A DNA stretch of 47,165 nt from Bacteroidota bacterium (GTDB lineage Bacteria; Bacteroidota; Bacteroidia; Flavobacteriales; Flavobacteriaceae): NCBI GenBank assembly GCA_027620655.1, contig JAQCDS010000009.1, positions 1-47,165 on the forward strand. The letters run 5' to 3'. Made by a program: the position numbers and the translations under genes. This document shows positions 1-8,103 of this stretch, in pieces. The notes below the pieces were generated by a model. It made no database searches and had not been told where the DNA came from. It saw nothing but the letters and a program-made list of their open reading frames with translations. Each line of letters begins with the position of its first letter. The stretch's first letter is position 1.

Positions 1-335
<335 letters not shown>

Positions 336-456
336 TACGGCTCTTTTTATATGAAGTACACAAAACTCATGTATGTTTTTTTCAATATGTTAACTTATTG
401 TTCAGCTTTCGCTGAAATACCTTGAATAGTCCAAATGACTAAACAAGAGATAACCC

Positions 457-563
457 TAAGGTGGTTATTGCAATGGGGCTCACCTCTTACCATCCCGAAC
501 AGAGCAGTTAAGCCCATTAGCGCCGATGGTACTACACTTGTGGAAGAGTAGGTCACCGCCTTT
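457..563 (+). rRNA. 5S ribosomal RNA
   Basis: The conserved 5S core (CCCGAACAGAGCAGTTAAGCC) is present at about 496-516. The two ends pair as expected for helix I: AAGGTGG at 458-464 with CCGCCTT at 556-562. The length of about 107 bases suits a Bacteroidota 5S. It lies downstream of the 23S gene in the same orientation and is followed by a terminator, so it is the last gene of the rRNA operon. Confidence 0.93.
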
Positions 564-571
564 TTTTAATT

Positions 572-602
572 AAACCCTCACATTACTGTGGGGGTTTTTT
601 TT
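572..602 (+). terminator. rRNA operon terminator
   Basis: A hairpin with stem AAACCCTCACA, a short loop and the complementary TGTGGGGGTTT is followed by a run of eight or more T. It lies directly after the 5S gene and is a typical rho-independent terminator. Confidence 0.85.
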
Positions 603-708
603 GTAGATTTTTTTTGAAGTACGAACAAGATGATTGTGATAGTGAAAAAAACACTTTTTTATCTTAATTGAATTATTACATTTTCTTTTGGGATATTTAA
701 TTTCTCCA

Positions 709-1119
709 TTATTCGTGCTTTAATAATTCTATACTTTCTTCACTTCTAAAATCGCCATCGCCTTTAAGGTATTGTACGCCAATATCTTCTACATCAGGCA
801 CTCTATTTTGGTTGGTATCGCCATGGTATTCTAAGTATATGGCACGTTCAGAATCATGTGTGCTAAACAAGTCTCGGTTTTGGTTTTGGTAGCAAGTGGT
901 AATCAGTTTTTTAAGCCCTAAATCCTCAAAATTGTAGGAAAAGTAATGAAAGAAATTGCTCATACGTGGATCATCGCAATTGCAATAGACCACCTTGTCT
1001 TTAAAATGGTGGCGGTAGTGCTTCAACTCGTTTTCTATATCCGCGAGTTGGGTATAGAATTCGTCTTTTTTAGCGTTTTTGGCAGCGTGTAGGTTTTTGT
1101 TGGCGCTTTTGGTTGGCAT
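709..1119 (-). pseudogene. truncated EcoRI-type adenine-specific DNA methyltransferase
   Basis: The 136-residue product matches my knowledge of the N-terminal third of EcoRI-family adenine DNA methyltransferases. It has the KNLHAAKNAKKDEFYTQL opening, the ELKHYRHHFKDKVVYCNCDD segment and the LGLKKLITTCYQ stretch. Full-length members are roughly 300 or more residues. This one stops at ELLKHE, just where family members normally continue into the catalytic Asn-Pro-Pro-Phe motif. I read the roughly 105 bases between this stop and the 5S terminator in other frames and found no continuation. It is therefore probably a decayed gene with no methylating activity. No restriction endonuclease lies beside it. 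It could instead be expressed as a short protein. Confidence 0.7.
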
Positions 1120-1134
1120 AATAGGTCTTTTTTT

Positions 1135-1302
1135 CTAATCCATTCTAAAAAAATATTCAATGATCCATATCAACACTAGCAGCAGTATACTCCCTATGGT
1201 CAATAGGGTTTTCAATAGGGGATAGCGGACAAACGCATCACGGTTTTTTTGCCAAAGCCATAAAAACCAATATACTAAACCACCAAAGAGGATATAATAC
1301 AT
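1135..1302 (-). CDS. hypothetical small membrane protein (55 residues)
   Basis: I do not recognise this ORF. From ATG at 1302 it encodes a very hydrophobic peptide (MYYILFGGLVYWFLWLW opening) with a short charged loop near residues 18-31 (QKNRDAFVRYPLLK). A second hydrophobic stretch (about 34-52) follows, suggesting two membrane helices. The frame stays open and hydrophobic for about 28 codons upstream of this ATG (to a TAA) but with no ATG, GTG or TTG start, so the gene may be an eroded remnant of something longer. It ends 15 bases before the methyltransferase remnant on the same strand. Whether it is expressed is unknown. Confidence 0.35.
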   Translation of the reverse strand: MYYILFGGLVYWFLWLWQKNRDAFVRYPLLKTLLTIGSILLLVLIWIIEYFFRMD

Positions 1303-1503
1303 ACTGTTATATGTTGGTAGCCCCCAAATAAAAAAATCAATAAAGAAAACAACGTAGGCGTTATGGTTTTAAGATTTTAGATTTGGGGTCTAAAATTCAT
1401 ACCTTATAAAAATATAAAAAATTATGCTTTATTTGAGTGTTGTTATGTTACTGAATATCAAAGCAATAGAAAAATCAGTATGTTTTTGCGATAAAAAAAT
1501 GGC

Positions 1504-2301
1504 TTATTTTTTAGAGCTATATAGGGTCTTTATGCCATAAAGCGTTTGATGTCCATAGGGTTTGATTCTTTGTAACAGCCATCGGTCAAAAACAGATAAG
1601 GGTTTCTTTTTGGATTTTTGTACAGTCAATACCACCTTCAAATCTTTGATGACCTTAAACATACGTTCCAATCCATATTTTGAAACGCCTTGTTGTCTGG
1701 CCTTGTGTTGCACTTCTACTTGTGTAATTTTACCACCATTTAGGTAGACAAGCAAGTTGATAAAGCGGTGCATTCCATCGTATAAATTCAAGTTTTTGGC
1801 TGTGTCTTTGGTAAGGACTTTTAGGGCGCATCCATAGTCTTTTAGGTCCAGTTTTGTGGTGCGTCTTATGATATCATTTGCAATTTTGGAGGGTATCGTT
1901 TTAAGTATTGAATCTTTTCGGTTTGTACGTATACCTGCCACCAAATCCCATTGTTCGCTTTTGGCTTTTTGTAGCATCATTGGAATATCCTTAGGATTGT
2001 TTTGTAAATCGCCATCAAGAGTTACAATATACTCCCCTTGTGCATGATCTATCCCAGCGGCCAGCGCGATACTTTGACCATAGTTTTTTTGTAATTCTAT
2101 GATGATTACATTAGCGTGATTTAATTGTTGCAATTTGGGTTGTGTGTTGTCTGTTGACCCATCATTGACCAAAATAATTTCATAGCTGTAGTCCTTAAGT
2201 GCAGCGTCTATTTTGGATACTAATGGTATGATGTTTTTTTCTTCGTTATACAATGGAATTACAAGAGAAACCACTCCAAAATCAGACGGAACTATTTGCA
2301 T
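1504..2301 (-). CDS. family 2 glycosyltransferase (polyprenyl-phosphate sugar transferase-like)
   Basis: The 265-residue GT-A fold enzyme carries VIPLYNEE at 14-21, VNDGSTD at 45-51 and the metal-binding DGD at 96-98 (LDGDLQNNP). An RQQGVSKYG motif lies near 208-216. These are features of the DPM1/GtrB branch, which transfers a sugar from a nucleotide donor to a lipid-linked acceptor at the inner face of the membrane. It lacks the two C-terminal membrane helices of GtrB/ArnC proteins, so it resembles the shorter soluble form. Donor and acceptor cannot be told from sequence. It is followed on the same strand by the small accessory patch and preceded by the acyl-CoA dehydrogenase gene, 48 bases away. 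Confidence 0.85.
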   Translation of the reverse strand: MQIVPSDFGVVSLVIPLYNEEKNIIPLVSKIDAALKDYSYEIILVNDGSTDNTQPKLQQLNHANVIIIELQKNYGQSIALAAGIDHAQGEYIVTLDGDLQNNPKDIPMMLQKAKSEQWDLVAGIRTNRKDSILKTIPSKIANDIIRRTTKLDLKDYGCALKVLTKDTAKNLNLYDGMHRFINLLVYLNGGKITQVEVQHKARQQGVSKYGLERMFKVIKDLKVVLTVQKSKKKPLSVFDRWLLQRIKPYGHQTLYGIKTLYSSKK

Positions 2302-2349
2302 AAAAACAACAATTTTATAGCAACAAAAGTAAACTAAATTTTGAATGAA

Positions 2350-3492
2350 TTAGTCTTTTAGGACGGCTCGGGAAATTACAATTTTCTGAATTTCAGAAGT
2401 ACCTTCATAAATTTGTGTGATTTTGGCATCACGCATCAAGCGTTCTACATGATAGTCTTTTACAAATCCGTTACCACCATGAATTTGAACGGCTTCAACG
2501 CTGTGTTGCATGGCGACTTTGGAGGCATACAATTTTGCCATTGCACTAGAAGTGTCGTAATTATTGCCTTGGTCTTTGTCCAAGGCTGCTTTATATACAA
2601 GTAGTCGTGCTGCTTCAATATCAGTGGCCATTTCGGCCAACTTAAAGGCAATGGCTTGATGGTTGCTGATTTCGGTGCCAAATGCTTTTCGTTCTTTAGA
2701 ATATTTTAGAGACAATTCGTAGGCTCCAGCAGCAATACCAAGGGCTTGTGCTGCAATACCTATACGTCCCCCCGATAATGTTTTCATAGCAAATTTGAAC
2801 CCAAAACCATCTTCACCAATACGATTTTCTTTTGGAATTTTTACATCATTAAATTGCAATGTATGTGTGTCACTTCCACGAATACCAAGTTTATTTTCTT
2901 TTGGACCAATTTCAAATCCTGGGGTGTCGCGTTCAACAATAAATGCATTGATGCCTTTGTGGCCTTTTGTACGGTCTGTTTGAGCAATCACCAAATAAAC
3001 TTGCGCTCGTCCTCCGTTGGTAATCCAATTTTTAGTACCATTTAAAAGGTAATAATCGCCTTTGTCTATAGCCGTTGTGCTTTGTGAAGTGGCATCACTT
3101 CCCGCTTCTGGTTCACTTAAACAAAATGCACCAATCCAATCGCCAGTTGCTAATTTGGGGAGGTATTTTTGTTTTTGTTCTTCGGTGCCGTAGGCCTCTA
3201 TACCATAGCAAACTAGCGAATTATTGACCGAAACCATTACGCTTGCAGAAGCATCAACTTTTGACAATTCTTCCATAATAAGGACATAAGAAATGGTGTC
3301 CATACCACTACCTCCATATTTTGGATCGACCATGATGCCCATAAAACCCAATGCTCCCATTTTTTTTACTAAATTGTCAGGAAATTGTTGTAATTCATCA
3401 CGTTCGATAACGCCAGGAAGGAGTTCGGTCTGAGCAAATTCGCGGGCTGCATCGCGCACCATAGTTTGTTCTTCGGAAAGCTTAAATTGCAT
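2350..3492 (-). CDS. acyl-CoA dehydrogenase
   Basis: The 380-residue flavoprotein has the length and order of a short/medium-chain acyl-CoA dehydrogenase: an N-terminal helical domain, a central beta domain with FCLSEPEAGSDA near 122-133 and the WITNGG segment, then a C-terminal helical domain. The catalytic base is Glu363 in the IYEGTSEIQ motif. It oxidises an acyl-CoA to the trans-2-enoyl-CoA in fatty-acid or branched-chain degradation, passing electrons to an electron-transfer flavoprotein. Butyryl/short-chain specificity is likely but not proven. A good -7 box lies upstream (3528-3535), and the gene is divergent from anmK. Confidence 0.93.
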   Translation of the reverse strand: MQFKLSEEQTMVRDAAREFAQTELLPGVIERDELQQFPDNLVKKMGALGFMGIMVDPKYGGSGMDTISYVLIMEELSKVDASASVMVSVNNSLVCYGIEAYGTEEQKQKYLPKLATGDWIGAFCLSEPEAGSDATSQSTTAIDKGDYYLLNGTKNWITNGGRAQVYLVIAQTDRTKGHKGINAFIVERDTPGFEIGPKENKLGIRGSDTHTLQFNDVKIPKENRIGEDGFGFKFAMKTLSGGRIGIAAQALGIAAGAYELSLKYSKERKAFGTEISNHQAIAFKLAEMATDIEAARLLVYKAALDKDQGNNYDTSSAMAKLYASKVAMQHSVEAVQIHGGNGFVKDYHVERLMRDAKITQIYEGTSEIQKIVISRAVLKD

Positions 3493-3527
3493 TCAACAAA
3501 AATTAAATTATTCGTAATGATGTACCA

Positions 3528-3559
3528 CAAATATAATTTAATATTAGATTATTATCAAC
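3528..3559 (-). promoter_or_regulatory. predicted promoter of the acyl-CoA dehydrogenase gene
   Basis: On the minus strand, TATATTTG (3528-3535) exactly matches the Bacteroidetes -7 consensus TAnnTTTG. A GTTG at 3556-3559 sits 20 bases upstream in place of the TTTG -33 element. It is prediction only. Confidence 0.5.
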
Positions 3560-3581
3560 ATAAGTTTTTATTTTTATTAAT

Positions 3582-4655
3582 ATGATAAAAAACACCTATA
3601 ATGTCGTTGGTATAATGTCTGGAACATCTTTGGATGGTATTGATTTTTGTTGGGTAGAATTTTCAAAAAACAAACATTGGGATTTTAAAATTTTAGCTGC
3701 GGAAACCGAAGCATATTCTACAGAAATGAAAGTTCAATTGAGCACTGCAATTTCATTACATCAAACGGAATTAGACAACTTTAATCAAGAGTATACAACG
3801 TATTTAGGTCACCGTATTTACAACTTTATTCAAAAGCATCAGATTTCAAATTTAGACGCCGTTTGTAGTCATGGACATACTGTTTTTCATCAACCTGAAA
3901 ATGGACTCACCCTACAAATTGGTAATCTGCCCAAAATAGCAGATTATATAGAGCAAACGGTGGTTTGTGATTTTCGAGTACAAGATGTCGCACTGGGCGG
4001 TCAGGGGGCACCTTTAGTTCCAATTGGTGATGCGCTTTTATTTCCTGAATATGATTTTTGTTTAAACCTTGGGGGCTTTGCTAATATTTCTTTTCAAAAC
4101 AATGCTCAACGTGTGGCTTTTGATATATGCCCTGCGAATATCACCCTAAACCATTATATAAAGAATTTGGGTTTTTCCTATGATAAAGATGGTGGTTTGG
4201 CTTCACAAGGAAAATTATCTCTACCACTTTTAGAATCTCTAAATCAACTTGCTTTTTATCAAAAACAACCCCCAAAATCTCTGGGTTTGGAATGGCTGCA
4301 AAGCGAGGTATATCCTCTGATTGATTCATTTCATTTGGATATTGATTCTATTTTAAGAACATTAGTGGAACACACTGCAAAACAAATTATTAGTGTATTA
4401 AATCATCATCATTTAAAACAAGGTTTATATACTGGTGGAGGTGCGCTTAATTCTTTTTTGATAAGTCGTATTGAAGCGCTTTTGGGACAAAAAATTCCAA
4501 TAGCAAATGAGTCTTTGATACATTTTAAGGAAGCATTGATTTTTGCATTTTTAGGGGTTTTAAAATTACGTAGCGAGGTAAATTGTTTAAGAAGTGTAAC
4601 AGGTGCCAGAAAAGACCATAGTAGTGGAAAAATTTATTTCCCTCATATGGATTAA
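3582..4655 (+). CDS. anmK: anhydro-N-acetylmuramic acid kinase
   Basis: The 357-residue protein has the signature GIMSGTSLDGID at residues 10-21, which forms part of the ATP site of AnmK. The conserved CSHGHTVFHQP and LNLGGFANIS segments and the late TGGGALN motif follow, ending near the usual length. AnmK cleaves the 1,6-anhydro ring of anhydroMurNAc with phosphorylation to give MurNAc-6-phosphate, so peptidoglycan breakdown products are recycled in the cytoplasm. It reads away from the acyl-CoA dehydrogenase gene. The nhaD gene starts 83 bases downstream with its own possible promoter. Confidence 0.95.
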   Translation: MIKNTYNVVGIMSGTSLDGIDFCWVEFSKNKHWDFKILAAETEAYSTEMKVQLSTAISLHQTELDNFNQEYTTYLGHRIYNFIQKHQISNLDAVCSHGHTVFHQPENGLTLQIGNLPKIADYIEQTVVCDFRVQDVALGGQGAPLVPIGDALLFPEYDFCLNLGGFANISFQNNAQRVAFDICPANITLNHYIKNLGFSYDKDGGLASQGKLSLPLLESLNQLAFYQKQPPKSLGLEWLQSEVYPLIDSFHLDIDSILRTLVEHTAKQIISVLNHHHLKQGLYTGGGALNSFLISRIEALLGQKIPIANESLIHFKEALIFAFLGVLKLRSEVNCLRSVTGARKDHSSGKIYFPHMD

Positions 4656-4673
4656 TTGCCAAAATTGTTTTAT

Positions 4674-4681
4674 TATATTTG
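4674..4681 (+). promoter_or_regulatory. possible -7 promoter element for nhaD
   Basis: TATATTTG matches TAnnTTTG exactly, 57 bases before the nhaD start and after the anmK stop. No convincing -33 TTTG is seen at the right distance. Confidence 0.35.
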
Positions 4682-4738
4682 TTGGCATCAAAAAAATAAA
4701 CTAAACTTTAATTTGTGATATCTACCTAATTCAATTCT

Positions 4739-6115
4739 ATGGAAACGATTATTATTGCTGTATTTGTTGTTGGTTATTTAGCGATCACTCTAGAGCATAG
4801 CTTAAAGATTGATAAGCTTATTCCTGCCCTTATCATGATGGCAGTCAGTTGGGCATTTATTTCTTTTGGTATTGATGATTTCAATACTTGGTTTGATTCA
4901 TCAAAACATGCTCTTTTAAGTAATTTTGAAGCTTTGACACATGATGGTAAAATGCACCTTATGGAAGAAACCTTGCTTCATCACTTAGGTAAAACAGCAG
5001 AAATTTTAGTTTTCTTATTAGGCGCAATGACTATCGTTGAAATCATTGCATATTTCAATGGGTTTGCAACCATAAAAAGTTTTATCAAAACCAAAAAGAA
5101 AACACAATTACTCTGGATTTTCTGTATTCTTGCGTTTGTATTATCGGCGATAATTGACAACCTTACTGCAACTATTGTTTTAATTTCTTTACTTCAAAAA
5201 CTAGTAAAAGATCGAGATATTCGTTTATGGTTTGCGGGTCTTACTGTGATTGCTGCTAATGCTGGCGGAGCGTTTTCTCCTATTGGTGATGTAACCACAA
5301 CAATGCTTTGGATTGCTAATAAAGTTTCTACCCCACATTTGTTTGGATATTTGCTTTTACCTTCTTTTGTGTGTATGCTGGTTCCTGCATTTTTTGCGTC
5401 AAGACTTTCTATTTTTAAAGGAAGTTTAGAAGTAGATGACAGTGAAGATCAGGCTGTTGGTCGCTTTAGTGGAACGATGCTTTACTTAGGACTTGCGGCA
5501 ATTGTTTTTGTTCCCGTTTTTAAAATGGTTACACATTTACCCCCATATGTTGGGATGATGCTTTCTTTAGGAGTTGTAGCAGTTTTTGCAGAAATTTATA
5601 GTTCTTCAAAATTTAGTTTAGAAACACTAGACAAAGATGGGCATTCCAGTCCTGTTCATTATTCTTTAAACAAAATCGAGTTGCCAAGTATTCTTTTCTT
5701 TTTAGGAATTTTAATGGCTGTTGCCGCTCTAGAATCTCTGGGAATTTTATTTGGCTTTGCCGATTGGCTAAAAGTTGCAACGCCACATTTAGGAACAGAA
5801 GTAGCGGGGACACAAGTTTCAGATTTGGTGGTATTGCTTTTGGGATTGGGGTCTGCTGTTATTGACAATGTTCCCTTGGTGGCTGCTTCTCTAGGCATGT
5901 TCTCTGAGCCAACAGATAACATTCTATGGCATTTTATCGCCTATGCTGCTGGAACAGGCGGGAGCATGCTTATTATAGGGTCTGCTGCGGGAGTTGTTGC
6001 AATGGGTATGGAAAAAATTAATTTTTTCTGGTATTTAAAAAAAATCACTTGGTTAGCTTTCGTCGGTTTTATTGCAGGTGCATTGGTCTTTTTCTTTACA
6101 AGAACATTATTCTAA
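4739..6115 (+). CDS. nhaD: NhaD-type sodium/proton antiporter
   Basis: The 458-residue integral membrane protein has about a dozen hydrophobic segments. The motif IIDNLTATIVL (near 138) and the stretch NAGGAFSPIGDVTTTMLW (near 178-195) are hallmarks of the NhaD branch of the ion transporter superfamily. A second VIDNVPLVAA repeat lies near 378. NhaD exports sodium in exchange for protons at the cytoplasmic membrane and is common in marine bacteria. It lies between anmK and exbB with intergenic gaps of 83 and 56 bases, so it may be transcribed on its own or with the downstream ExbB-ExbD-TonB group. Confidence 0.93.
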   Translation: METIIIAVFVVGYLAITLEHSLKIDKLIPALIMMAVSWAFISFGIDDFNTWFDSSKHALLSNFEALTHDGKMHLMEETLLHHLGKTAEILVFLLGAMTIVEIIAYFNGFATIKSFIKTKKKTQLLWIFCILAFVLSAIIDNLTATIVLISLLQKLVKDRDIRLWFAGLTVIAANAGGAFSPIGDVTTTMLWIANKVSTPHLFGYLLLPSFVCMLVPAFFASRLSIFKGSLEVDDSEDQAVGRFSGTMLYLGLAAIVFVPVFKMVTHLPPYVGMMLSLGVVAVFAEIYSSSKFSLETLDKDGHSSPVHYSLNKIELPSILFFLGILMAVAALESLGILFGFADWLKVATPHLGTEVAGTQVSDLVVLLLGLGSAVIDNVPLVAASLGMFSEPTDNILWHFIAYAAGTGGSMLIIGSAAGVVAMGMEKINFFWYLKKITWLAFVGFIAGALVFFFTRTLF

Positions 6116-6171
6116 AATATACGTTTTCTGGAATGATTACGTTTATATAAAATATTATTACACAAACAGTT

Positions 6172-6867
6172 ATGAATTTGAGTATGCTTCAAACCCAACC
6201 TGTTACTTTGACAGAACCAGAATCAGTAGAAAAGACACTATCAATTATTGAATTGATTAAAAGTGGAGGCACAGCAGGGCAACTTATTATTGCACTACTT
6301 TTTGTGCTTTTAGTTGTTGCTTTATACATCTACTTTGAACGTCTTTTTACCATCAAATCTGCATCTAAGGTTGATCCAAATTTTATGAACGAAATAAAAG
6401 ATCATGTCAGTAGTGGGAAAATTGAAGCCGCAAAACTCTTGTGTGCACAAGAAAACTCTCCTGTTTCTAGATTGATTCAAAAAGGGATTTCACGTGTTGG
6501 ACGCCCTTTGGCCGATATCAGTTCAGCAATTGAAAATGCAGGAAAACTAGAAGTTTATAATCTTGAAAAAAACGTAAGCATTTTGGCAACGATTTCTGGG
6601 GCAGCACCCATGATTGGATTTTTAGGAACAGTCATTGGAATGATTCTTTCCATTTTTGAAATAGCAAATTCTGGCGGACAAATTGATATTAAACTTTTAG
6701 CCGACGGCTTGTATACCGCAATGACAACTACCGTTGCAGGTCTTATTGTTGGAATTGTTGCCTATATTGCCTTCAATCATTTGGTGAGTCGCACCAATAA
6801 AGTGGTGTATAAAATGGAAGCAAATTCTGTTGAATTTCTAGATTTACTTAACGAACCTGCACACTAA
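6172..6867 (+). CDS. exbB: MotA/TolQ/ExbB proton channel protein
   Basis: The 231-residue protein has an N-terminal helix near 34-54 (AGQLIIALLFVLLVVALYIYF). A long cytoplasmic loop follows, then two more helices in the conserved channel region (ISGAAPMIGFLGTVIGMI near 141-158 and TTTVAGLIVGIVAYIAF near 184-200). ExbB forms the stator that converts proton flow into movement of TonB. Its stop overlaps the exbD start by one base (TAATG at 6865-6869), indicating translational coupling. The order exbB-exbD-tonB supports an Exb rather than a flagellar or Tol role. Confidence 0.93.
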   Translation: MNLSMLQTQPVTLTEPESVEKTLSIIELIKSGGTAGQLIIALLFVLLVVALYIYFERLFTIKSASKVDPNFMNEIKDHVSSGKIEAAKLLCAQENSPVSRLIQKGISRVGRPLADISSAIENAGKLEVYNLEKNVSILATISGAAPMIGFLGTVIGMILSIFEIANSGGQIDIKLLADGLYTAMTTTVAGLIVGIVAYIAFNHLVSRTNKVVYKMEANSVEFLDLLNEPAH

Positions 6868-7259
6868 TGAATATTCGCGGAAGACATAAAGTAACGCCCG
6901 AATTCAACATGTCTTCCATGACAGACATTGTTTTTCTTTTACTCATTTTCTTTATGTTAGCCTCAACATTGGTAACCACCAATGCTATAGATATTTTGTT
7001 ACCAAAGGCGAGTGGAAAAACAGAAAATAAAAAATCTGTTGCTGTCAGTATCAAAAAAGATTTGACTTATTTTATTGACCAAAAACAAGTAAAAACAAAT
7101 CAATTAGAAGCAAATCTTATCAAGATATTACAACAAGAGAAAACACCAACAATTGTTCTTCGTGCAGAAAAATCTGTTCCTGTAGAAAATGTTGTAAAAG
7201 TTATGGATATTGCTAACCGCAATAAATTTAAGGTCATTTTGGCGGTTAAACCCAATTAA
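6867..7259 (+). CDS. exbD: ExbD/TolR family biopolymer transport protein
   Basis: The 130-residue protein has one N-terminal membrane helix (SMTDIVFLLLIFFMLASTLV, about 16-35). The conserved Asp in MTDIVFLLLIFF is the proton-carrying residue of ExbD/TolR proteins. The remainder is a small periplasmic domain. It works with ExbB to energise TonB. Its start overlaps the exbB stop, and its stop is one base before the tonB ATG. Confidence 0.93.
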   Translation: MNIRGRHKVTPEFNMSSMTDIVFLLLIFFMLASTLVTTNAIDILLPKASGKTENKKSVAVSIKKDLTYFIDQKQVKTNQLEANLIKILQQEKTPTIVLRAEKSVPVENVVKVMDIANRNKFKVILAVKPN

Positions 7260-7260
7260 G

Positions 7261-8103
7261 ATGAATTATTTTAGAACAAAACAAGAACGCTACTCGGCAC
7301 GACTTACGGCGTTGATTGCTATTCTTTTGATTCTATTACTTTTTGTTGTAGGACCACCTTATATGGATCCCCCAAATGAATATGGTGTTGCAGTCAATTT
7401 TGGAACAACAGATTTTGGCAGTGGAACAAATCAACCTAAAGCTCCTACAACAACAAACACAGAACAAACTCCCGAACCCAACACGGCTGAAACTCCAGCT
7501 GTTTCGGAACCTTCTACATCAAAAGCGGAGGAAATTATCACAGCTGACAATGAAGCTGCAATCGCCATAAAAAAAGCAGAGCAAGAAGCAGCTAAAAAAA
7601 AGGCAGAAGAATTGGTTAAAGCAAAAGCAGAAGCCGAACGCATCCGTAAAGAAAATGAAGCTAAAGAGCGTAAGAAAAAAGCGTTGGATGCTCTTATGGG
7701 AGGTATTGGTGCTGATGATGGGAAGACTTCTGGCTCTGAGGTTAATGATGAAAAAGTAGGCGATAAAGGTCAACTTAATGGAGATCCTTATGCCCCTAGT
7801 TATTTTGGTAGTCCAGGGACTGGTAGTGGTGGTGTTGGATATGGGTTAAACGGTCGAGGAACGCCCACAAAATCTAAAGTTATCCCTGATTGTGATGAGG
7901 AAGGGCGAGTGGTTGTAGAAATCCATGTCAATCAAAATGGAGATGTAACTAGAGCTATTCCAGGAAAGAGAGGAACAAACGGCGACATTTGTTTGTATGA
8001 AGCCGCAAAAAAAACAGCACTTACACATAAATGGCCTGCCGATACCAAAGCCCCAATTAAACAAATAGGATTTGTGATTGTAGAATTTAGTGTGCGTCAA
8101 TAA
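7261..8103 (+). CDS. TonB-like energy transducer
   Basis: The 280-residue protein begins at ATG 7261, one base after the exbD stop; an in-frame TTG at 7210 would lie inside exbD and is rejected. A single N-terminal membrane helix (about 13-31) is followed by a long periplasmic linker. This contains a Pro/Thr-rich part and a charged Ala/Lys/Glu-rich stretch (near 100-142) likely to form a helix. The C-terminal part (about 205-280, VIPDCDEEGRVVVEIHVN onward) resembles the TonB/TolA C-terminal fold. It should span the periplasm to outer-membrane TonB-dependent transporters. The stop is directly followed by the folC ATG with no spacer. Confidence 0.85.
   Translation: MNYFRTKQERYSARLTALIAILLILLLFVVGPPYMDPPNEYGVAVNFGTTDFGSGTNQPKAPTTTNTEQTPEPNTAETPAVSEPSTSKAEEIITADNEAAIAIKKAEQEAAKKKAEELVKAKAEAERIRKENEAKERKKKALDALMGGIGADDGKTSGSEVNDEKVGDKGQLNGDPYAPSYFGSPGTGSGGVGYGLNGRGTPTKSKVIPDCDEEGRVVVEIHVNQNGDVTRAIPGKRGTNGDICLYEAAKKTALTHKWPADTKAPIKQIGFVIVEFSVRQ

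Noticed and set aside
709-1119. Intact restriction-modification or other defence system next to the rRNA operon
   Set aside because: Only the N-terminal third of a methyltransferase is present, the catalytic motif is missing and no nuclease gene is nearby.
1375-1395. Small inverted repeat TTTTAGA/TCTAAAA as an operator or attachment site
   Set aside because: It is short and AT-rich, with no partner copy or associated gene to support a function.
7431-7773. Minus-strand ORFs inside the tonB-like gene
   Set aside because: They arise from the Ala/Lys/Glu-rich repeats of the real gene read in reverse and have no independent support.
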